Assembly: GCA_017462825.1 (NCBI GenBank) | Contig: JAFTQI010000029.1 | Span: 1 to 47,748 of the forward strand | Length of the DNA stretch: 47,748 nucleotides | Direction of reading: 5' to 3' | From: Clostridia bacterium | Lineage (GTDB): Bacteria; Bacillota_A; Clostridia; Christensenellales; Borkfalkiaceae | In this document: positions 18,298-28,973 of the stretch, one piece after another | Layout of the letters: every line of letters begins with the position of its first letter | Position numbering within the stretch: the stretch's first letter is position 1 | Position numbers and translations under genes: made by a program | The notes under the pieces: generated by a model | Databases searched by the model: none | What the model was told of the DNA's origin: nothing | The model's input: only the letters and a program-made list of their open reading frames with translations

Positions 18298-19254
18298 ATG
18301 CTAGGATTTACTTTCTTAAGCCGCGTTCTTGCTTCCACCGTCGCCGCAAGCTCCGCATTCTTTTGGAGCGGGTTTTGGGACAGCAGAAAGCTGGATTCCT
18401 GCCTTACCATCGACAAGCAAAACCACACCTTGATCACAAACGAAAGCGAGATCAAAATTTTACAAATCACCGACGTACAGTTCTCCGATTATTCCGAAGA
18501 AATCGTAGCGTTTAAGGCGATAAAAAAGACAGTCGAAAAAGCTGACCCCGATCTTATCGTTTTCACCGGCGACAATTTAGACAATGACAGCAAGAAAGCG
18601 CATTTAGACTCTTTCATCTCGTACATGGATAGCTATAAAGCGCCTTGGGCGCTTGTTATGGGTAACCACGATTATAAGTCGAACGTATCCTTAAAGGAGC
18701 AATGTGGGGCGTACGAAGCAAGCGAATACTGCCTTTTTGAAGAAGGCACAATCGACGATTCCTATGGGAATTATTCCTATACGATCACGTATCAAAACTC
18801 CCCCGTTTTTTCCCTCGTTTTTATGGATTCTAAAACGGACGGTTTTGAAAAAGAGCACGTTTCTTGGTACGGAAAGACCGTTCGCCGCTTAAAGCATAAG
18901 GGCGAGCTTTTACCCAACTTTCTTTTCTATCATATCCCGACAATCGAAACGGTGTACGCCGCGAACGCGTATAACGCAAATGAACTCGACGGCGACGGCG
19001 AAATCAATGAAAATCCCGACAAGCAAACAACGGACGTAAATTTCTTTGAGCAAGTCGTGGGAATAGGCTCGACAAAAGGGATTTTCTACGGACACGATCA
19101 CTTGAATAACGCCTTTTTAAACTATCGCGGAATTCAACTGTATTACGGCTTAAAAACGGGTACGAATTCCTATCATAGAACGCGTTTGCAGGGTGGAAAC
19201 TTGATTACGCTTAACGTAAACGGCGAGTTCACCGTAGAAAGACTTTATATTTGA
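18298..19254 (+). CDS. Exported calcineurin-like metallophosphoesterase
   Basis: This 318-residue protein has an N-terminal hydrophobic segment (about residues 1-26) that may be a signal or anchor. The two-metal site is complete: TDVQFSD for the first Asp, TGDNLDN, MGNHD, the His in YHIPTIE, and GHDHLNN. The wording TDVQFSD with LYYGLKTGTNSY near the end is like the Dcr2/YkuE-type group of phosphoesterases. It hydrolyses a phosphoester whose identity is not readable. It has its own GGAGG site 88 bp after the anti-sigma gene, and may be the last gene of that transcript. A strong terminator follows. Confidence 0.82.
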   Translation: MLGFTFLSRVLASTVAASSAFFWSGFWDSRKLDSCLTIDKQNHTLITNESEIKILQITDVQFSDYSEEIVAFKAIKKTVEKADPDLIVFTGDNLDNDSKKAHLDSFISYMDSYKAPWALVMGNHDYKSNVSLKEQCGAYEASEYCLFEEGTIDDSYGNYSYTITYQNSPVFSLVFMDSKTDGFEKEHVSWYGKTVRRLKHKGELLPNFLFYHIPTIETVYAANAYNANELDGDGEINENPDKQTTDVNFFEQVVGIGSTKGIFYGHDHLNNAFLNYRGIQLYYGLKTGTNSYHRTRLQGGNLITLNVNGEFTVERLYI

Positions 19255-19290
19255 TTGTTCCCCAGATTTTGGAAGCTTTATAAAAACCGA

Positions 19291-19328
19291 AGAACCGCTC
19301 GGCATTGTAATGCCGAGCGGTTCTTTGT
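19291..19328 (+). terminator. Intrinsic terminator of the metallophosphoesterase gene
   Basis: AGAACCGCTCGGCAT and ATGCCGAGCGGTTCT form a 15-bp perfect stem with a 4-base loop, then TTTGTTATT. It lies about 37 bp after the stop codon. Confidence 0.9.
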
Positions 19329-19385
19329 TATTATTTTATTTTCTATGGCTATGTCACAACAAACGGTTGATTAGCGCTTTGCACG

Positions 19386-19494
19386 TTTTGACGAGCAAAA
19401 CGCAAGAAAGACAAGCGTTTTGCGAAGGCGCATACCCTCAGCGGTCTGTAACTGAGCATAACGCGCCGTATTTCACAGCGTTTTTCCGTCAAAA
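19386..19494 (+). repeat. Structured repeat, divergent copy G (after ridA)
   Basis: The outer arm TTTTGACG (19386-19393) pairs with CGTCAAAA (19487-19494). Inside are GGCGC/GCGCC (19427-19431 and 19463-19467) and an apical CTCAG/CTGAG. It keeps the family words GCAAGAAAGACAAG on the left and GTATT on the right. It also has an extra 9-bp hairpin, GCAAAACGC/GCGTTTTGC (19395-19423). It lies about 30 bp beyond the ridA stop codon, and the arm does not reach that stop. Confidence 0.65.
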
Positions 19495-19523
19495 ATCAAC
19501 CGAGAGTTAGGACAGAGCCTTTC

Positions 19524-19901
19524 TTATAACGTTGCGATGACTTCCACTTCCACAAGCACGTTTTTCGGCAAGGTCTTTACCGCTACGCAGCTTCTTGCGG
19601 GCTTTGTCGTGAAATACTTTGCGTATACTTCGTTAAATGCCGCAAAATCGCTCATTTCCGCCAAAAAACAGGTAGTTTTCACCGCTTTTTCAAAGGAACT
19701 TCCCGCCGCTTTTAAGACTTCGCCTAAGTTTTTCATCACCTGCTCCGCTTGCGCCGTAATCCCCTCCGTTTCCACGTTTCCGCTTGCGGGATTGATGGGG
19801 ATTTGCCCCGAAGTGAACACCATTTCACCGCAAACGATTGCTTGCGAATACGGACCGATTGCCGCAGGCGCTTTTTCCGTCGATACCTTTTTAAGTTCCA
19901 T
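19524..19901 (-). CDS. ridA: RidA family enamine/imine deaminase
   Basis: RidA hydrolyses the reactive 2-aminoacrylate and 2-aminocrotonate enamines made by PLP enzymes such as threonine/serine dehydratase. The 125-residue length is standard for the YjgF/YER057c/UK114 family. The family signature is clear: APAAIGPYSQA near the start, FTSGQIPINP, and the active-site Arg103 in ARSCVAV. It follows ilvA by 17 bp with an AAGGAG site, so it is co-expressed with the enzyme that makes its substrate. Confidence 0.95.
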   Translation of the reverse strand: MELKKVSTEKAPAAIGPYSQAIVCGEMVFTSGQIPINPASGNVETEGITAQAEQVMKNLGEVLKAAGSSFEKAVKTTCFLAEMSDFAAFNEVYAKYFTTKPARSCVAVKTLPKNVLVEVEVIATL

Positions 19902-19918
19902 CTTTTTTTACTCCTTTT

Positions 19919-21112
19919 TTACACCAATTTAAAACCGAAATCGGTCAATGCTTGGCGGATTTGCTGAATATGCTCAAAGTTTCTCGTTTCCAAAACGATA
20001 CGAAGATAACAACCGTTGACGTCCGAGCCCTCGTTCGCTCTTTCGTGGTGTACGGACGTGACGTTGCCGCCAAGATCCGCGATAATTCTCGATACGTTTT
20101 TGAGCTGACCGGGTTTGTCCATAAGCTCAATCATAAGTTGACAGTTTCTACCCGACATAATCAAGCCGCGCTTAATCACGCGCGATAAAATCGTCACGTC
20201 GATATTACCGCCCGAAAGCAAGCATACCGCTTTTTTACCTTTCAAGTCAATTTTCCCAAACATCGCCGCTGCGACCGCGACCGCGCCCGCTCCTTCGGTG
20301 ACAAGTTTATGCTGTTCCATAAGCGCTAAGATTGCCGCGGAAATTTCATCGTCCGATACGGTGACGATTTCGTCCACGTATTTGCTGCAAATCTCATACG
20401 TAAGGTCGCCCGGTTTCTTTACGGCGATACCGTCCGCAATCGTCGAAACGGAGGAAAGTTCTTCCATTTCACCGTGTTCGATGGAGTTTTTCATAGACGG
20501 AGCACCCTTTGCTTCTACGCCGTACACTTTCACGCGCGGATTAAGCGTTTTAATCGTGTACGCGATACCGGAAATCAATCCGCCGCCGCCGACAGGCACG
20601 ATGACCGCGTCCATATCGGGGATTTGATCGGCAAGTTCCAAAGCAATCGTCCCTTGTCCAGCAATAACGTCCTCATCATTGAACGGATGTACAAAAGTAT
20701 AGCCCTTTTCTTCCGCGAGCTGCAACGCTTTTTGATATGCGTCGTCGTATACACCCTCTACAAGGCAGACCTCCGCACCGTAGCTTTTCGTTGCTTCCAC
20801 TTTGGAAATCGGCGCGCCGTCGGGCAAGCAAATCACCGCTTTAATCCCGTTCTTTTGCGCCGCAAGCGCAACCCCTTGTGCGTGGTTGCCTGCCGAGCAT
20901 GCAATAACGCCCTTTGCCTTTTCTTCGGCGGAAAGTCGGGTCATTTTATAGTACGCGCCGCGCACCTTGAACGAACCCGTGATTTGCAGGTTTTCCGTTT
21001 TTAAGTAAAGCTCCGCGCCCGAGCAAAGCTTGGGTGCGTACAAAACGTCCGTTTTTCTCGCCACACCCTTTAACGCGTGGCTCGCTCTATATACGTTGTC
21101 GATAGTAAGCAT
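19919..21112 (-). CDS. ilvA: Threonine ammonia-lyase (threonine dehydratase) with ACT domain
   Basis: This enzyme converts threonine to 2-oxobutanoate and ammonia, the first step to isoleucine. PLP is held by Lys49 in GSFKVRGA, and the phosphate loop is VGGGGLISG. The C-terminal 75 residues (MIELMDKPGQLKNVSRIIADLGGNVTS) form one ACT domain. The 397-residue length with a single ACT domain matches the short form often named ilvA or tdcB in Firmicutes; its place in the branched-chain block favours a biosynthetic role. One ACT domain suggests amino acid control, but sensitivity to isoleucine is not shown. The ribosome site is GAAGGAAAAATAT. Confidence 0.93.
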   Translation of the reverse strand: MLTIDNVYRASHALKGVARKTDVLYAPKLCSGAELYLKTENLQITGSFKVRGAYYKMTRLSAEEKAKGVIACSAGNHAQGVALAAQKNGIKAVICLPDGAPISKVEATKSYGAEVCLVEGVYDDAYQKALQLAEEKGYTFVHPFNDEDVIAGQGTIALELADQIPDMDAVIVPVGGGGLISGIAYTIKTLNPRVKVYGVEAKGAPSMKNSIEHGEMEELSSVSTIADGIAVKKPGDLTYEICSKYVDEIVTVSDDEISAAILALMEQHKLVTEGAGAVAVAAAMFGKIDLKGKKAVCLLSGGNIDVTILSRVIKRGLIMSGRNCQLMIELMDKPGQLKNVSRIIADLGGNVTSVHHERANEGSDVNGCYLRIVLETRNFEHIQQIRQALTDFGFKLV

Positions 21113-21160
21113 ATATTTTTCCTTCTTTTAAGGTTTCATTCCATACACGGTATACCCGTT

Positions 21161-22342
21161 TTAGCGCAAACTGTTGATAAACTGTTCCGCGCCGCGTGCC
21201 GAACGGCTGCCTTTGCGAATGGCAAATTCTTCCGCTTGGCGTTCGAGTTCCTTTTCTTCCATGGTAATGTTGTAACGGTTTGCAAGCTCTTTTACAATGC
21301 GAAGATACAACGCCTTATTCGGTTTTGAGAAAAGCACCGTAAGCCCGAAGCGTTCGGAAAGGGACAAGGTTTCTTGCAAGGTATCGTTGATATGCACGTC
21401 GTCGCCGTCCCTATCCCCAAAGCTTTCCTTTACGATATGACGGCGGTTACTCGTCGCGTAGATTACGGCATTATCCGCCGTCGCGCTTGCCGAGCCTTCG
21501 AGCGCGGCTTTAAGCATACTGAAATCGTCATTGTTTTGATTGAATGACAAATCGTCGATGAAAATAATAAACTTCAAGGGATTGCCACTAATTTTTCCCA
21601 TAACGTAGGGAAGATAACGAAGCTGGTCCTTTCTAAGCTCGATAAGGCGCACGCCATCTGAATAAAAATCATTCGCAATCGCTTTTACCGTCGAGGATTT
21701 TCCCGTGCCCGCGTCACCGCACAAAAGTACGTTCGCGGCAGGTCTGCCTGCGATAAACGCCCGCGTATTTTCCACGACCTTTTGCCGTTCTTGTTCGTAG
21801 CCGATAAACTGCGAAATACCCGTTCTATCCGCGCTGACAATCGCTTCAATCTTCTTTTCGTCGGAAAGACGGAACATTCTATTCGACGAGAATATCCCGT
21901 AGCCATATTTATGCAAGCTTGCCAAACGACGGGCGTACGAAGCACCCATGTCCGCGTTCACGGACGTAAATTCGGGAAGTTCGGAAAGTTCTATCTCCAT
22001 ATCCGACGCAAAATTTGCGCTAGTAAGCGCCGCAAAACAAGAAAAGGTTTTTAATTCCCTATCCACGGAATTTTGCAGCTGCGTCCACGCCGTTTTGCCC
22101 TCAGCTACGCTTTTTACGTATACGTTTTCATCTTCGGAAATCAATCTTTCGACGAGCGCGGTCAACGACCCGCCGTTTCCATAAATTTCCGCAACGAATG
22201 CCGCATACGCCTTGCGTTTTTCTTCGCCCGTTTTCGCTAAAACGTATTCTTCAAACGTCCGAAAAAGAGGGGCTTCCAGTACGCCGCGGAAAACGGAGCA
22301 AAGGCAAAGCTTGCCGTAAATTGTTCTTAATTCGTTGTTCAT
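21161..22342 (-). CDS. DUF815 family AAA ATPase
   Basis: This 393-residue cytoplasmic ATPase shows Walker A GDAGTGKSS (209-217), Walker B FIIFIDDL and a sensor-like YATSNRRHIVKESF. The wording around these sites and the IRKGSRSARGAEQFI ending are those of the DUF815 family of AAA proteins, whose role is unknown. Residues 1-170 are alpha-helical with no known motif. It starts 8 bp after the leuB stop and is followed by ilvA, so it is inside the branched-chain amino acid operon. A link to that pathway cannot be read from the protein. Confidence 0.8.
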   Translation of the reverse strand: MNNELRTIYGKLCLCSVFRGVLEAPLFRTFEEYVLAKTGEEKRKAYAAFVAEIYGNGGSLTALVERLISEDENVYVKSVAEGKTAWTQLQNSVDRELKTFSCFAALTSANFASDMEIELSELPEFTSVNADMGASYARRLASLHKYGYGIFSSNRMFRLSDEKKIEAIVSADRTGISQFIGYEQERQKVVENTRAFIAGRPAANVLLCGDAGTGKSSTVKAIANDFYSDGVRLIELRKDQLRYLPYVMGKISGNPLKFIIFIDDLSFNQNNDDFSMLKAALEGSASATADNAVIYATSNRRHIVKESFGDRDGDDVHINDTLQETLSLSERFGLTVLFSKPNKALYLRIVKELANRYNITMEEKELERQAEEFAIRKGSRSARGAEQFINSLR

Positions 22343-22350
22343 AATGCCTA

Positions 22351-23424
22351 TTAAAGATTTTCGATGATTTTATCCGTCATTTCTTTCGTGCCAAGCAAAG
22401 GATACTTGCTTTCGCCAAGGTCCGCCGTGCGGTAGCCTGCTTCGAGCACTTTATCCACCGCCGAAACAATATCCTCACTCGCTTCCTTTTCGTCGAACGC
22501 ATAGAGAAGCATCATTGCCGCCGAAAGCACGGTGGCAATCGGGTTTGCCTTGTTTTGCCGCGCAATATCGGGCGCAGAGCCGTGGATCGGCTCGTACAAA
22601 CCGCGCTTGCCGCTATCGAGCGACGCCGACGGCAACATACCGATAGAGCCCGTAATTTGCGAAGCTTCGTCCGAAAGAATATCGCCGAACATATTGCTCG
22701 TTACGATAACGTCGAACTGCGAGGGATTGCGCACGAGCTGCATCGCCGCGTTGTCCACAAGCATATCGGAAACTTCCACGTCGGGATATTCCGCCGCGAT
22801 TTCGTGCACAATTTTTCTCCAAAGACGGGACGTTTCCAAAACGTTCGCCTTGTCGATGCTCGTCAATTTCTTGCGGCGTTTTCTCGCCGTTTCAAACGCC
22901 ACGCGCACGATACGTTCGATTTCCATACGACTATAACTTTCGGTGTCGTACGCCTCTTCGCCGTACTTCCCTTCTCGATAACCGCGTTCACCGAAATAAA
23001 TACCGCCTGTAAGCTCGCGGACAATCATAATATCGAAGCCGTTTTGCGCGATGTCCTCTCTTAAAGGACAAGCGCCTTTCAGCGCAGGATATAACTTCGC
23101 AGGGCGCAGGTTGGTGAAAAGTCCCATCGCCGCGCGAATCCCAAGAAGCGCTTTTTCGGGGCGCAAATGCCCGGGGAGGGTATCCCATTTCGGGCCGCCC
23201 ACCGCACCGAGAAGTACGGAATCGGAATTTAAGCAGCCTTCCACCGTTTCTTCAGGCAAAGGTTTGCCGCATTCGTCAATCGCCGCGCCGCCGATAAGAT
23301 AGGGCGTGAACGTGAATCCGATATTTCTTTTTTTACCAACCGCTTCCAAAACGCGCACCGCGCTTTCCACGATTTCAGGACCGATACCGTCCCCTTTCAA
23401 TAAACCGATTTTGTATTCTTTCAT
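22351..23424 (-). CDS. leuB: 3-isopropylmalate dehydrogenase
   Basis: LeuB oxidises and decarboxylates 3-isopropylmalate with NAD+ in leucine synthesis. The 357-residue length is usual. Signature stretches are [12 protein letters not shown] at the start, [21 protein letters not shown] and [19 protein letters not shown] (metal and substrate site), with [11 protein letters not shown] near the cofactor site. The ribosome site AAGGTGAGATT precedes the ATG. It follows leuD after an 86-bp gap that holds two small hairpins. Confidence 0.96.
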   Translation of the reverse strand: MKEYKIGLLKGDGIGPEIVESAVRVLEAVGKKRNIGFTFTPYLIGGAAIDECGKPLPEETVEGCLNSDSVLLGAVGGPKWDTLPGHLRPEKALLGIRAAMGLFTNLRPAKLYPALKGACPLREDIAQNGFDIMIVRELTGGIYFGERGYREGKYGEEAYDTESYSRMEIERIVRVAFETARKRRKKLTSIDKANVLETSRLWRKIVHEIAAEYPDVEVSDMLVDNAAMQLVRNPSQFDVIVTSNMFGDILSDEASQITGSIGMLPSASLDSGKRGLYEPIHGSAPDIARQNKANPIATVLSAAMMLLYAFDEKEASEDIVSAVDKVLEAGYRTADLGESKYPLLGTKEMTDKIIENL

Positions 23425-23449
23425 AATCTCACCTTCGTATAGGTTTTTC

Positions 23450-23505
23450 CCTAATTGATTAGGGATTTTTAGGGGCTAAATACGTTTCAACGCGTACCTG
23501 CCCCC
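23450..23505. other. Two small hairpins between leuD and leuB
   Basis: The first is CCCTAAT-TG-ATTAGGG at about 23450-23465. The second pairs GGGGC with GCCCC across about 23472-23505, with TACG/CGTA inside. The second carries the wording GGGGGCAGGTACGCG on the minus strand, a near match to the GGCAGGTATGCG motif seen elsewhere. They may stabilise or process the mRNA; no T run follows on the minus strand. Confidence 0.4.
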
Positions 23506-23510
23506 ATCTT

Positions 23511-24005
23511 TTATTTAACGTCGCCTTTTTGAATAGACTTCACAAGTCCGCCGTTTGTGATAATTTTTTGGATAAATTCGGGGAAAGGCTGCGTTTTAAA
23601 ACTCTTGCCCGTCGTGCGGTTGTAGATAACGCCGTTATCCAAGTCCGCTTCCACTTTGTCACCGTCCGAAATCCCGTCCACCGCTTCGTCGCATTCCAAA
23701 ATCGCAAGCCCGATGTTGATAGAGTTACGATAGAAAATTCTTGCGAAACTTCTCGCAATAACAAGGGAAATGCCGCTCGCCTTGATTGCGATAGGCGCGT
23801 GTTCGCGCGAAGAACCGCAGCCGAAGTTGAAACCGGCAATCATAATATCGCCGTTTTCCACTTTTTTGGTGAAATCCTTGTCGATGTCTTCCATACAATG
23901 GGAAGCGAGTTCTTTATGATCGCTGGTATTTAAGTATCTTGCGGGAATGATAACGTCAGTGTCTACGTTGTCGCCGTATTTAATAGCTTTTCCGTTAAAA
24001 ATCAT
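23511..24005 (-). CDS. leuD: 3-isopropylmalate dehydratase small subunit
   Basis: LeuD is the small, swivelling subunit of isopropylmalate isomerase and works with LeuC. The 164-residue length fits the short archaeal/clostridial type rather than the ~200-residue enterobacterial type. It shows [13 protein letters not shown], then [19 protein letters not shown], the family signature, and [11 protein letters not shown]. The ribosome site is TAGGAG. It follows leuC with repeat copy D between them. Confidence 0.95.
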   Translation of the reverse strand: MIFNGKAIKYGDNVDTDVIIPARYLNTSDHKELASHCMEDIDKDFTKKVENGDIMIAGFNFGCGSSREHAPIAIKASGISLVIARSFARIFYRNSINIGLAILECDEAVDGISDGDKVEADLDNGVIYNRTTGKSFKTQPFPEFIQKIITNGGLVKSIQKGDVK

Positions 24006-24032
24006 GTATTTTCTCCTAACCTGTCATTGTTG

Positions 24033-24157
24033 ATAAAGCGAATAGATACAAGCAAGACGCGAAAGGCGCGGCTTTTTTCGATGGGCGCGTACAAATCGTA
24101 CGTAACCGAGAAAAACGCTAGCCTGACAAAGTATTGCGCCATATATTTTCGCTTTAT
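24033..24157 (+). repeat. Structured intercistronic repeat, copy D (leuC-leuD)
   Basis: The outer arm ATAAAGCGAA (24033-24042) pairs perfectly over 10 bp with TTCGCTTTAT (24148-24157), and the right arm contains the leuC stop codon (24154-24156). The middle stem is TTTTTC/GAAAAA in place of TTTGCC/GGCAAA, a paired change. The apical hairpin is GCGTAC-AAATC-GTACGT with one G.T pair. Confidence 0.85.
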
Positions 24158-25413
24158 ACCTCCTCGGGGCTCGCAATTCTGCCCATAATCGCCGAGGCAG
24201 CCGCTACCGCAGGGGAAGCCAAGTATACTTCGGATTCTACGTGACCCATTCTGCCGACAAAGTTTCGATTCGTCGTCGCGACCGCTCTTTCTCCTGCCGC
24301 CAAAATACCCATATAACCGCCAAGGCAAGGTCCGCAAGTGGGCGTGGAAACCACGCAACCCGCTTCGATGAAAATCTTTACGAGTCCGTTTTCCACCGCT
24401 TTCATATAGACGTCTTGCGTCGCGGGGATAATGATCGCGCGCACGCGCTTAGCAATCTTTTTGCCTTTCAATATTTCCGCTGCTTCCGCGATGTCTTTAT
24501 ACTGCCCGTTCGTACAAGAACCGATTACGACTTGGTCAATCGCAATTTCGCCGATTTCATCGAACGTCTTAGTGTTTTCAGGCAAATGCGGGAACGCCAC
24601 CGTGGGTTTGATTGCGCTCAAATCAATTTCGTACGTCTCGTCGTACACCGCGTCTTCGTCCGCTTTATAGACCTTGAATTCGCGGTTTGAGCGTTCTTTT
24701 ACGTATGCTTCCGTCTGTTCGTCCACTTCAAAAATCCCGTTCTTCGCGCCCGCTTCAATCGCCATGTTCGAAATGGTCAAGCGATCGTAAATGGTGAGCG
24801 ACTGCACCCCTTCGCCGACGAATTCCATCGACTTATAAAGCGCGCCGTCTACACCGATTTTGCCGATAATATGCAAAATCACGTCCTTGCCCGAAACGTA
24901 TTTGTTCAGTTTGCCTTTGAGCACGAACTTGATTGCGGAAGGCACTTTAAACCACGCCTTACCGGTCGCCATACCGCACGCCATATCCGTCGAGCCAACG
25001 CCGGTTGAGAACGCGCCGAGCGCGCCGTAGGTACAGGTGTGGGAGTCCGCGCCAATGACGACGTCCCCAGGCACAACGAGTCCCTTTTCGGGAAGCAACG
25101 CGTGCTCGATGCCCATTCTGCCTACGTCATAGAAGTGGGTGACCTCGTGCTTGTCGCAAAAGTCACGGCACATTTTACATTGCGCCGCCGCTTTAATGTC
25201 TTTGTTGGGCGCGAAATGGTCCATGACCATCGTTACTTTGTCTTTATCGTAGACTTCGGTCGCGCCGATTTTTTCAAACTCTTTGATCGCTACGGGGGAA
25301 GTAATGTCGTTGCCGAGCACGCGGTCTAAATCGACCAAAATAAGCTGCCCTGCTTCCACTTTTTCCAAGCCCGCGTGCGCCGCGAGTATTTTTTGCGTCA
25401 TTGTCATTGACAT
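24154..25413 (-). CDS. leuC: 3-isopropylmalate dehydratase large subunit
   Basis: LeuC is the iron-sulfur (aconitase-fold) subunit of isopropylmalate isomerase. The 4Fe-4S cysteines are in VIGSCTNGQ and in [31 protein letters not shown] and the DHFAPN stretch are also family hallmarks. I choose the ATG at 25413 (419 residues, [15 protein letters not shown]), because AAAAGGAATTATCATT lies directly ahead and the length matches the family. An upstream in-frame ATG at 25494 would add 27 unrelated residues. It is transcribed after ilvD across a 154-bp gap with no clear promoter. Confidence 0.95.
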   Translation of the reverse strand: MSMTMTQKILAAHAGLEKVEAGQLILVDLDRVLGNDITSPVAIKEFEKIGATEVYDKDKVTMVMDHFAPNKDIKAAAQCKMCRDFCDKHEVTHFYDVGRMGIEHALLPEKGLVVPGDVVIGADSHTCTYGALGAFSTGVGSTDMACGMATGKAWFKVPSAIKFVLKGKLNKYVSGKDVILHIIGKIGVDGALYKSMEFVGEGVQSLTIYDRLTISNMAIEAGAKNGIFEVDEQTEAYVKERSNREFKVYKADEDAVYDETYEIDLSAIKPTVAFPHLPENTKTFDEIGEIAIDQVVIGSCTNGQYKDIAEAAEILKGKKIAKRVRAIIIPATQDVYMKAVENGLVKIFIEAGCVVSTPTCGPCLGGYMGILAAGERAVATTNRNFVGRMGHVESEVYLASPAVAAASAIMGRIASPEEV

Positions 25414-25567
25414 AATGATAATTCCTTTTGGATTGTTTTTGTTTTTTTGCACTCTTATCATCAATGCGGAGAGTACACGTTCCCTTTTTAGCAATTATCG
25501 CCGCAAACGCAGTTGCTTTTAAAAACGGACGATAATACGCTAAAATTAGGTCAAAGCGCAGCCTTGT

Positions 25568-27226
25568 TTATTTATTGATAATTGCGCCTTTGTCTGCGGA
25601 CGACACCTGCGCCGCGTATCTCTTCAAGTAACCGCTTACTTCTTTCTTTTTCAAAACGGTGCTTTCCTTACGCTTTGCAAGTTCTTCGTCGGAAACGTTG
25701 AGCTTGATCGAGTAGTTGGGAATATCAATCGAAATGATGTCCCCGTTTTGTACGTATGCGATCGGACCGCCCGAAACAGCTTCGGGGGAAACGTGCCCGA
25801 TCGACGCACCGCGCGTTGCACCCGAGAAACGACCGTCCGTGATGAGCGCGACGTCCTTATCCAAGCCCATACCCGCAATCGCCGACGTGGGCGAGAGCAT
25901 TTCGCGCATACCCGGACCGCCTGCAGGTCCTTCGTAGCGGATTACCACTACGTCGCCCTTTTCGATCTTACCGCCGTAAATCGCCGCGATACATTCTTCT
26001 TCGCTTTCGTAAACCTTTGCAGGTCCTTCATGCACAAGCATTTCCGCCGCCACCGCCGCGCGCTTTACTACGCAACCGTCGGGTGCAAGATTGCCTTTCA
26101 ATACCGCGATACCGCCCGTTTTACCGAATGCGTTTTCGGGTTTTCTAATCACTTCGTCGTCGAAGTTGACTACGCCGACAAGGTTTTCCTTCATCGTCTT
26201 ACCCGTGCAAGTCATTACGGACGTATCAAGCAAATTAAGCGCTTCAAGCTCTTTCAAAACGGCGTGTACGCCGCCCGCTTCGTTCAAGTCCTCCATATAC
26301 GTAGGCCCTGCCGGCGCAAGGTGACACAAATTCGGCGTTTTTTCGCTGATTTCGTTCACTTCGTCCAAGTCGAACGGAACGCCAAGCTCGTTCGCGATTG
26401 CAGGAAGGTGAAGCATACTATTCGTCGAGCAACCGAGCGCCATGTCCGCGGTGATCGCGTTTTTAATCGCCGCCGCCGTCATAATATCGCGGGGACGGAT
26501 ATTCTTTTTCACAAGCTCCATAACTTGCATGCCCGCGTGCTTCGCAAGCTCGATACGCGCGGAGTAAACCGCGGGAATCGTGCCATTGCCGCGCAAGCCC
26601 ATGCCGAGCACTTCGGTCAAGCAGTTCATCGAGTTCGCCGTGTACATACCCGAGCAAGAGCCGCAGGTAGGACATACCTTTCTTTCAAACTCGGTGAGCT
26701 GTTCTTCGTTGATTTTGCCTGCGTTATACGCGCCGACTGCTTCGAACATACTCGAAAGGGAACGTTTTTTACCGTTTACTCTCCCTGCGAGCATCGGACC
26801 GCCGCTTACGAATACGGTCGGGATATTCAATCTCGCCGCCGCCATCAACAGCCCGGGGACATTCTTGTCGCAGTTAGGGATCATAACGAGCCCGTCAAAG
26901 CCGTGCGCCATCACCATCGCTTCGGTAGAATCGGCGATCAAGTCGCGCGTGACGAGGGAATATTTCATCCCCGTATGCCCCATCGCAATCCCGTCGCAAA
27001 CGGTGATCGCGGGGAACATAATCGGCGTACCGCCTGCCATAGCAACGCCGAGCTTGACCGCTTCGGCGATTTTGTCGAGGTTGGTGTGACCGGGTACGAT
27101 TTCATTATGCGAGCAAACAACCCCGATAAGAGGTCTTGCCTGTTCTTCGTCGGTAAGCCCCAACGCGTGGTACAGCGATCTGTGCGGCGCGTTATGGAAA
27201 CCGTCTACAATGGTATCTTTAATCAT
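25568..27226 (-). CDS. ilvD: Dihydroxy-acid dehydratase
   Basis: IlvD dehydrates the dihydroxy acids of valine and isoleucine synthesis to their 2-oxo acids. The protein has 552 residues. Iron-sulfur ligands are in NCDKNVPG and [17 protein letters not shown]. The C-terminal signature [21 protein letters not shown] is exact. An AAGGT site precedes the ATG. Upstream, between ilvC and ilvD, lie repeat copy E and a 14-bp perfect hairpin. Confidence 0.97.
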   Translation of the reverse strand: MIKDTIVDGFHNAPHRSLYHALGLTDEEQARPLIGVVCSHNEIVPGHTNLDKIAEAVKLGVAMAGGTPIMFPAITVCDGIAMGHTGMKYSLVTRDLIADSTEAMVMAHGFDGLVMIPNCDKNVPGLLMAAARLNIPTVFVSGGPMLAGRVNGKKRSLSSMFEAVGAYNAGKINEEQLTEFERKVCPTCGSCSGMYTANSMNCLTEVLGMGLRGNGTIPAVYSARIELAKHAGMQVMELVKKNIRPRDIMTAAAIKNAITADMALGCSTNSMLHLPAIANELGVPFDLDEVNEISEKTPNLCHLAPAGPTYMEDLNEAGGVHAVLKELEALNLLDTSVMTCTGKTMKENLVGVVNFDDEVIRKPENAFGKTGGIAVLKGNLAPDGCVVKRAAVAAEMLVHEGPAKVYESEEECIAAIYGGKIEKGDVVVIRYEGPAGGPGMREMLSPTSAIAGMGLDKDVALITDGRFSGATRGASIGHVSPEAVSGGPIAYVQNGDIISIDIPNYSIKLNVSDEELAKRKESTVLKKKEVSGYLKRYAAQVSSADKGAIINK

Positions 27227-27251
27227 ATTCTATTACCTTGTTTTTAAAGTT

Positions 27252-28429
<1,178 letters not shown>

Positions 28430-28455
28430 CTATGTTAAAATTTTTATTTTTTTGT

Positions 28456-28959
28456 TTAATCCTCTTCCGTGAAGAGCGTCTTATTGCCGCGGTCGAGCGC
28501 AACCACACCCGTACGGCACATTTCCAAAATCCCATAAGGCTGCATCAGCTTTACGAATGCGTCAATCTTCGACGGCGTACCCGTCACTTCAATACACATT
28601 CCTTCGGGGGAATAGTCGATTACGCTTGCTCTAAATACGTCCACCGCCGTCATAATATCGCTACGGTTTTCCGATTTATTCTCCACTTTCAAAAGCATAA
28701 GTTCGCGTTTGATAGGTTCGTCTTCGAGTACGTCCACTTTCTTTACAACGTACAGCTTTTTGAGCTGATTGACAAGCTGTTCTTTCACGTTGTCGTCGCC
28801 GTGCATGCTGATCGTGATACGGGAATATTCCTTTCTTTCCGTTTCGCCTACGGTCAACGTGTCGATATTAAAACCGCGGCGGGTGAACATCGCCGATACT
28901 CTCGTCAATACACCCGATTGGTTATCTACGTAAACTGCTATGATAAATCTTTTATCCAT
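28456..28959 (-). CDS. ilvH: Acetolactate synthase small (regulatory) subunit
   Basis: This 167-residue protein is the regulatory subunit that binds the catalytic subunit IlvB and gives valine feedback control. The N-terminal ACT domain (FIIAVYVDNQSGVLTRVSAMFTRRGFNIDTL) and the second domain (DIMTAVDVFRASVIDYSPE, IEVTGTPSKIDAFVKLMQPYG) are both present. The ribosome site is AAAGGAG. It starts 14 bp after the ilvB stop. Confidence 0.95.
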   Translation of the reverse strand: MDKRFIIAVYVDNQSGVLTRVSAMFTRRGFNIDTLTVGETERKEYSRITISMHGDDNVKEQLVNQLKKLYVVKKVDVLEDEPIKRELMLLKVENKSENRSDIMTAVDVFRASVIDYSPEGMCIEVTGTPSKIDAFVKLMQPYGILEMCRTGVVALDRGNKTLFTEED

Positions 28960-28973
28960 AATCTACTCCTTTA

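Noticed and set aside
19931..20130. Second enzyme or frameshift at the 3' end of ilvA
   Set aside because: The ACT domain is in the same frame as the dehydratase up to a normal stop at 19919; the other frames are shadows.
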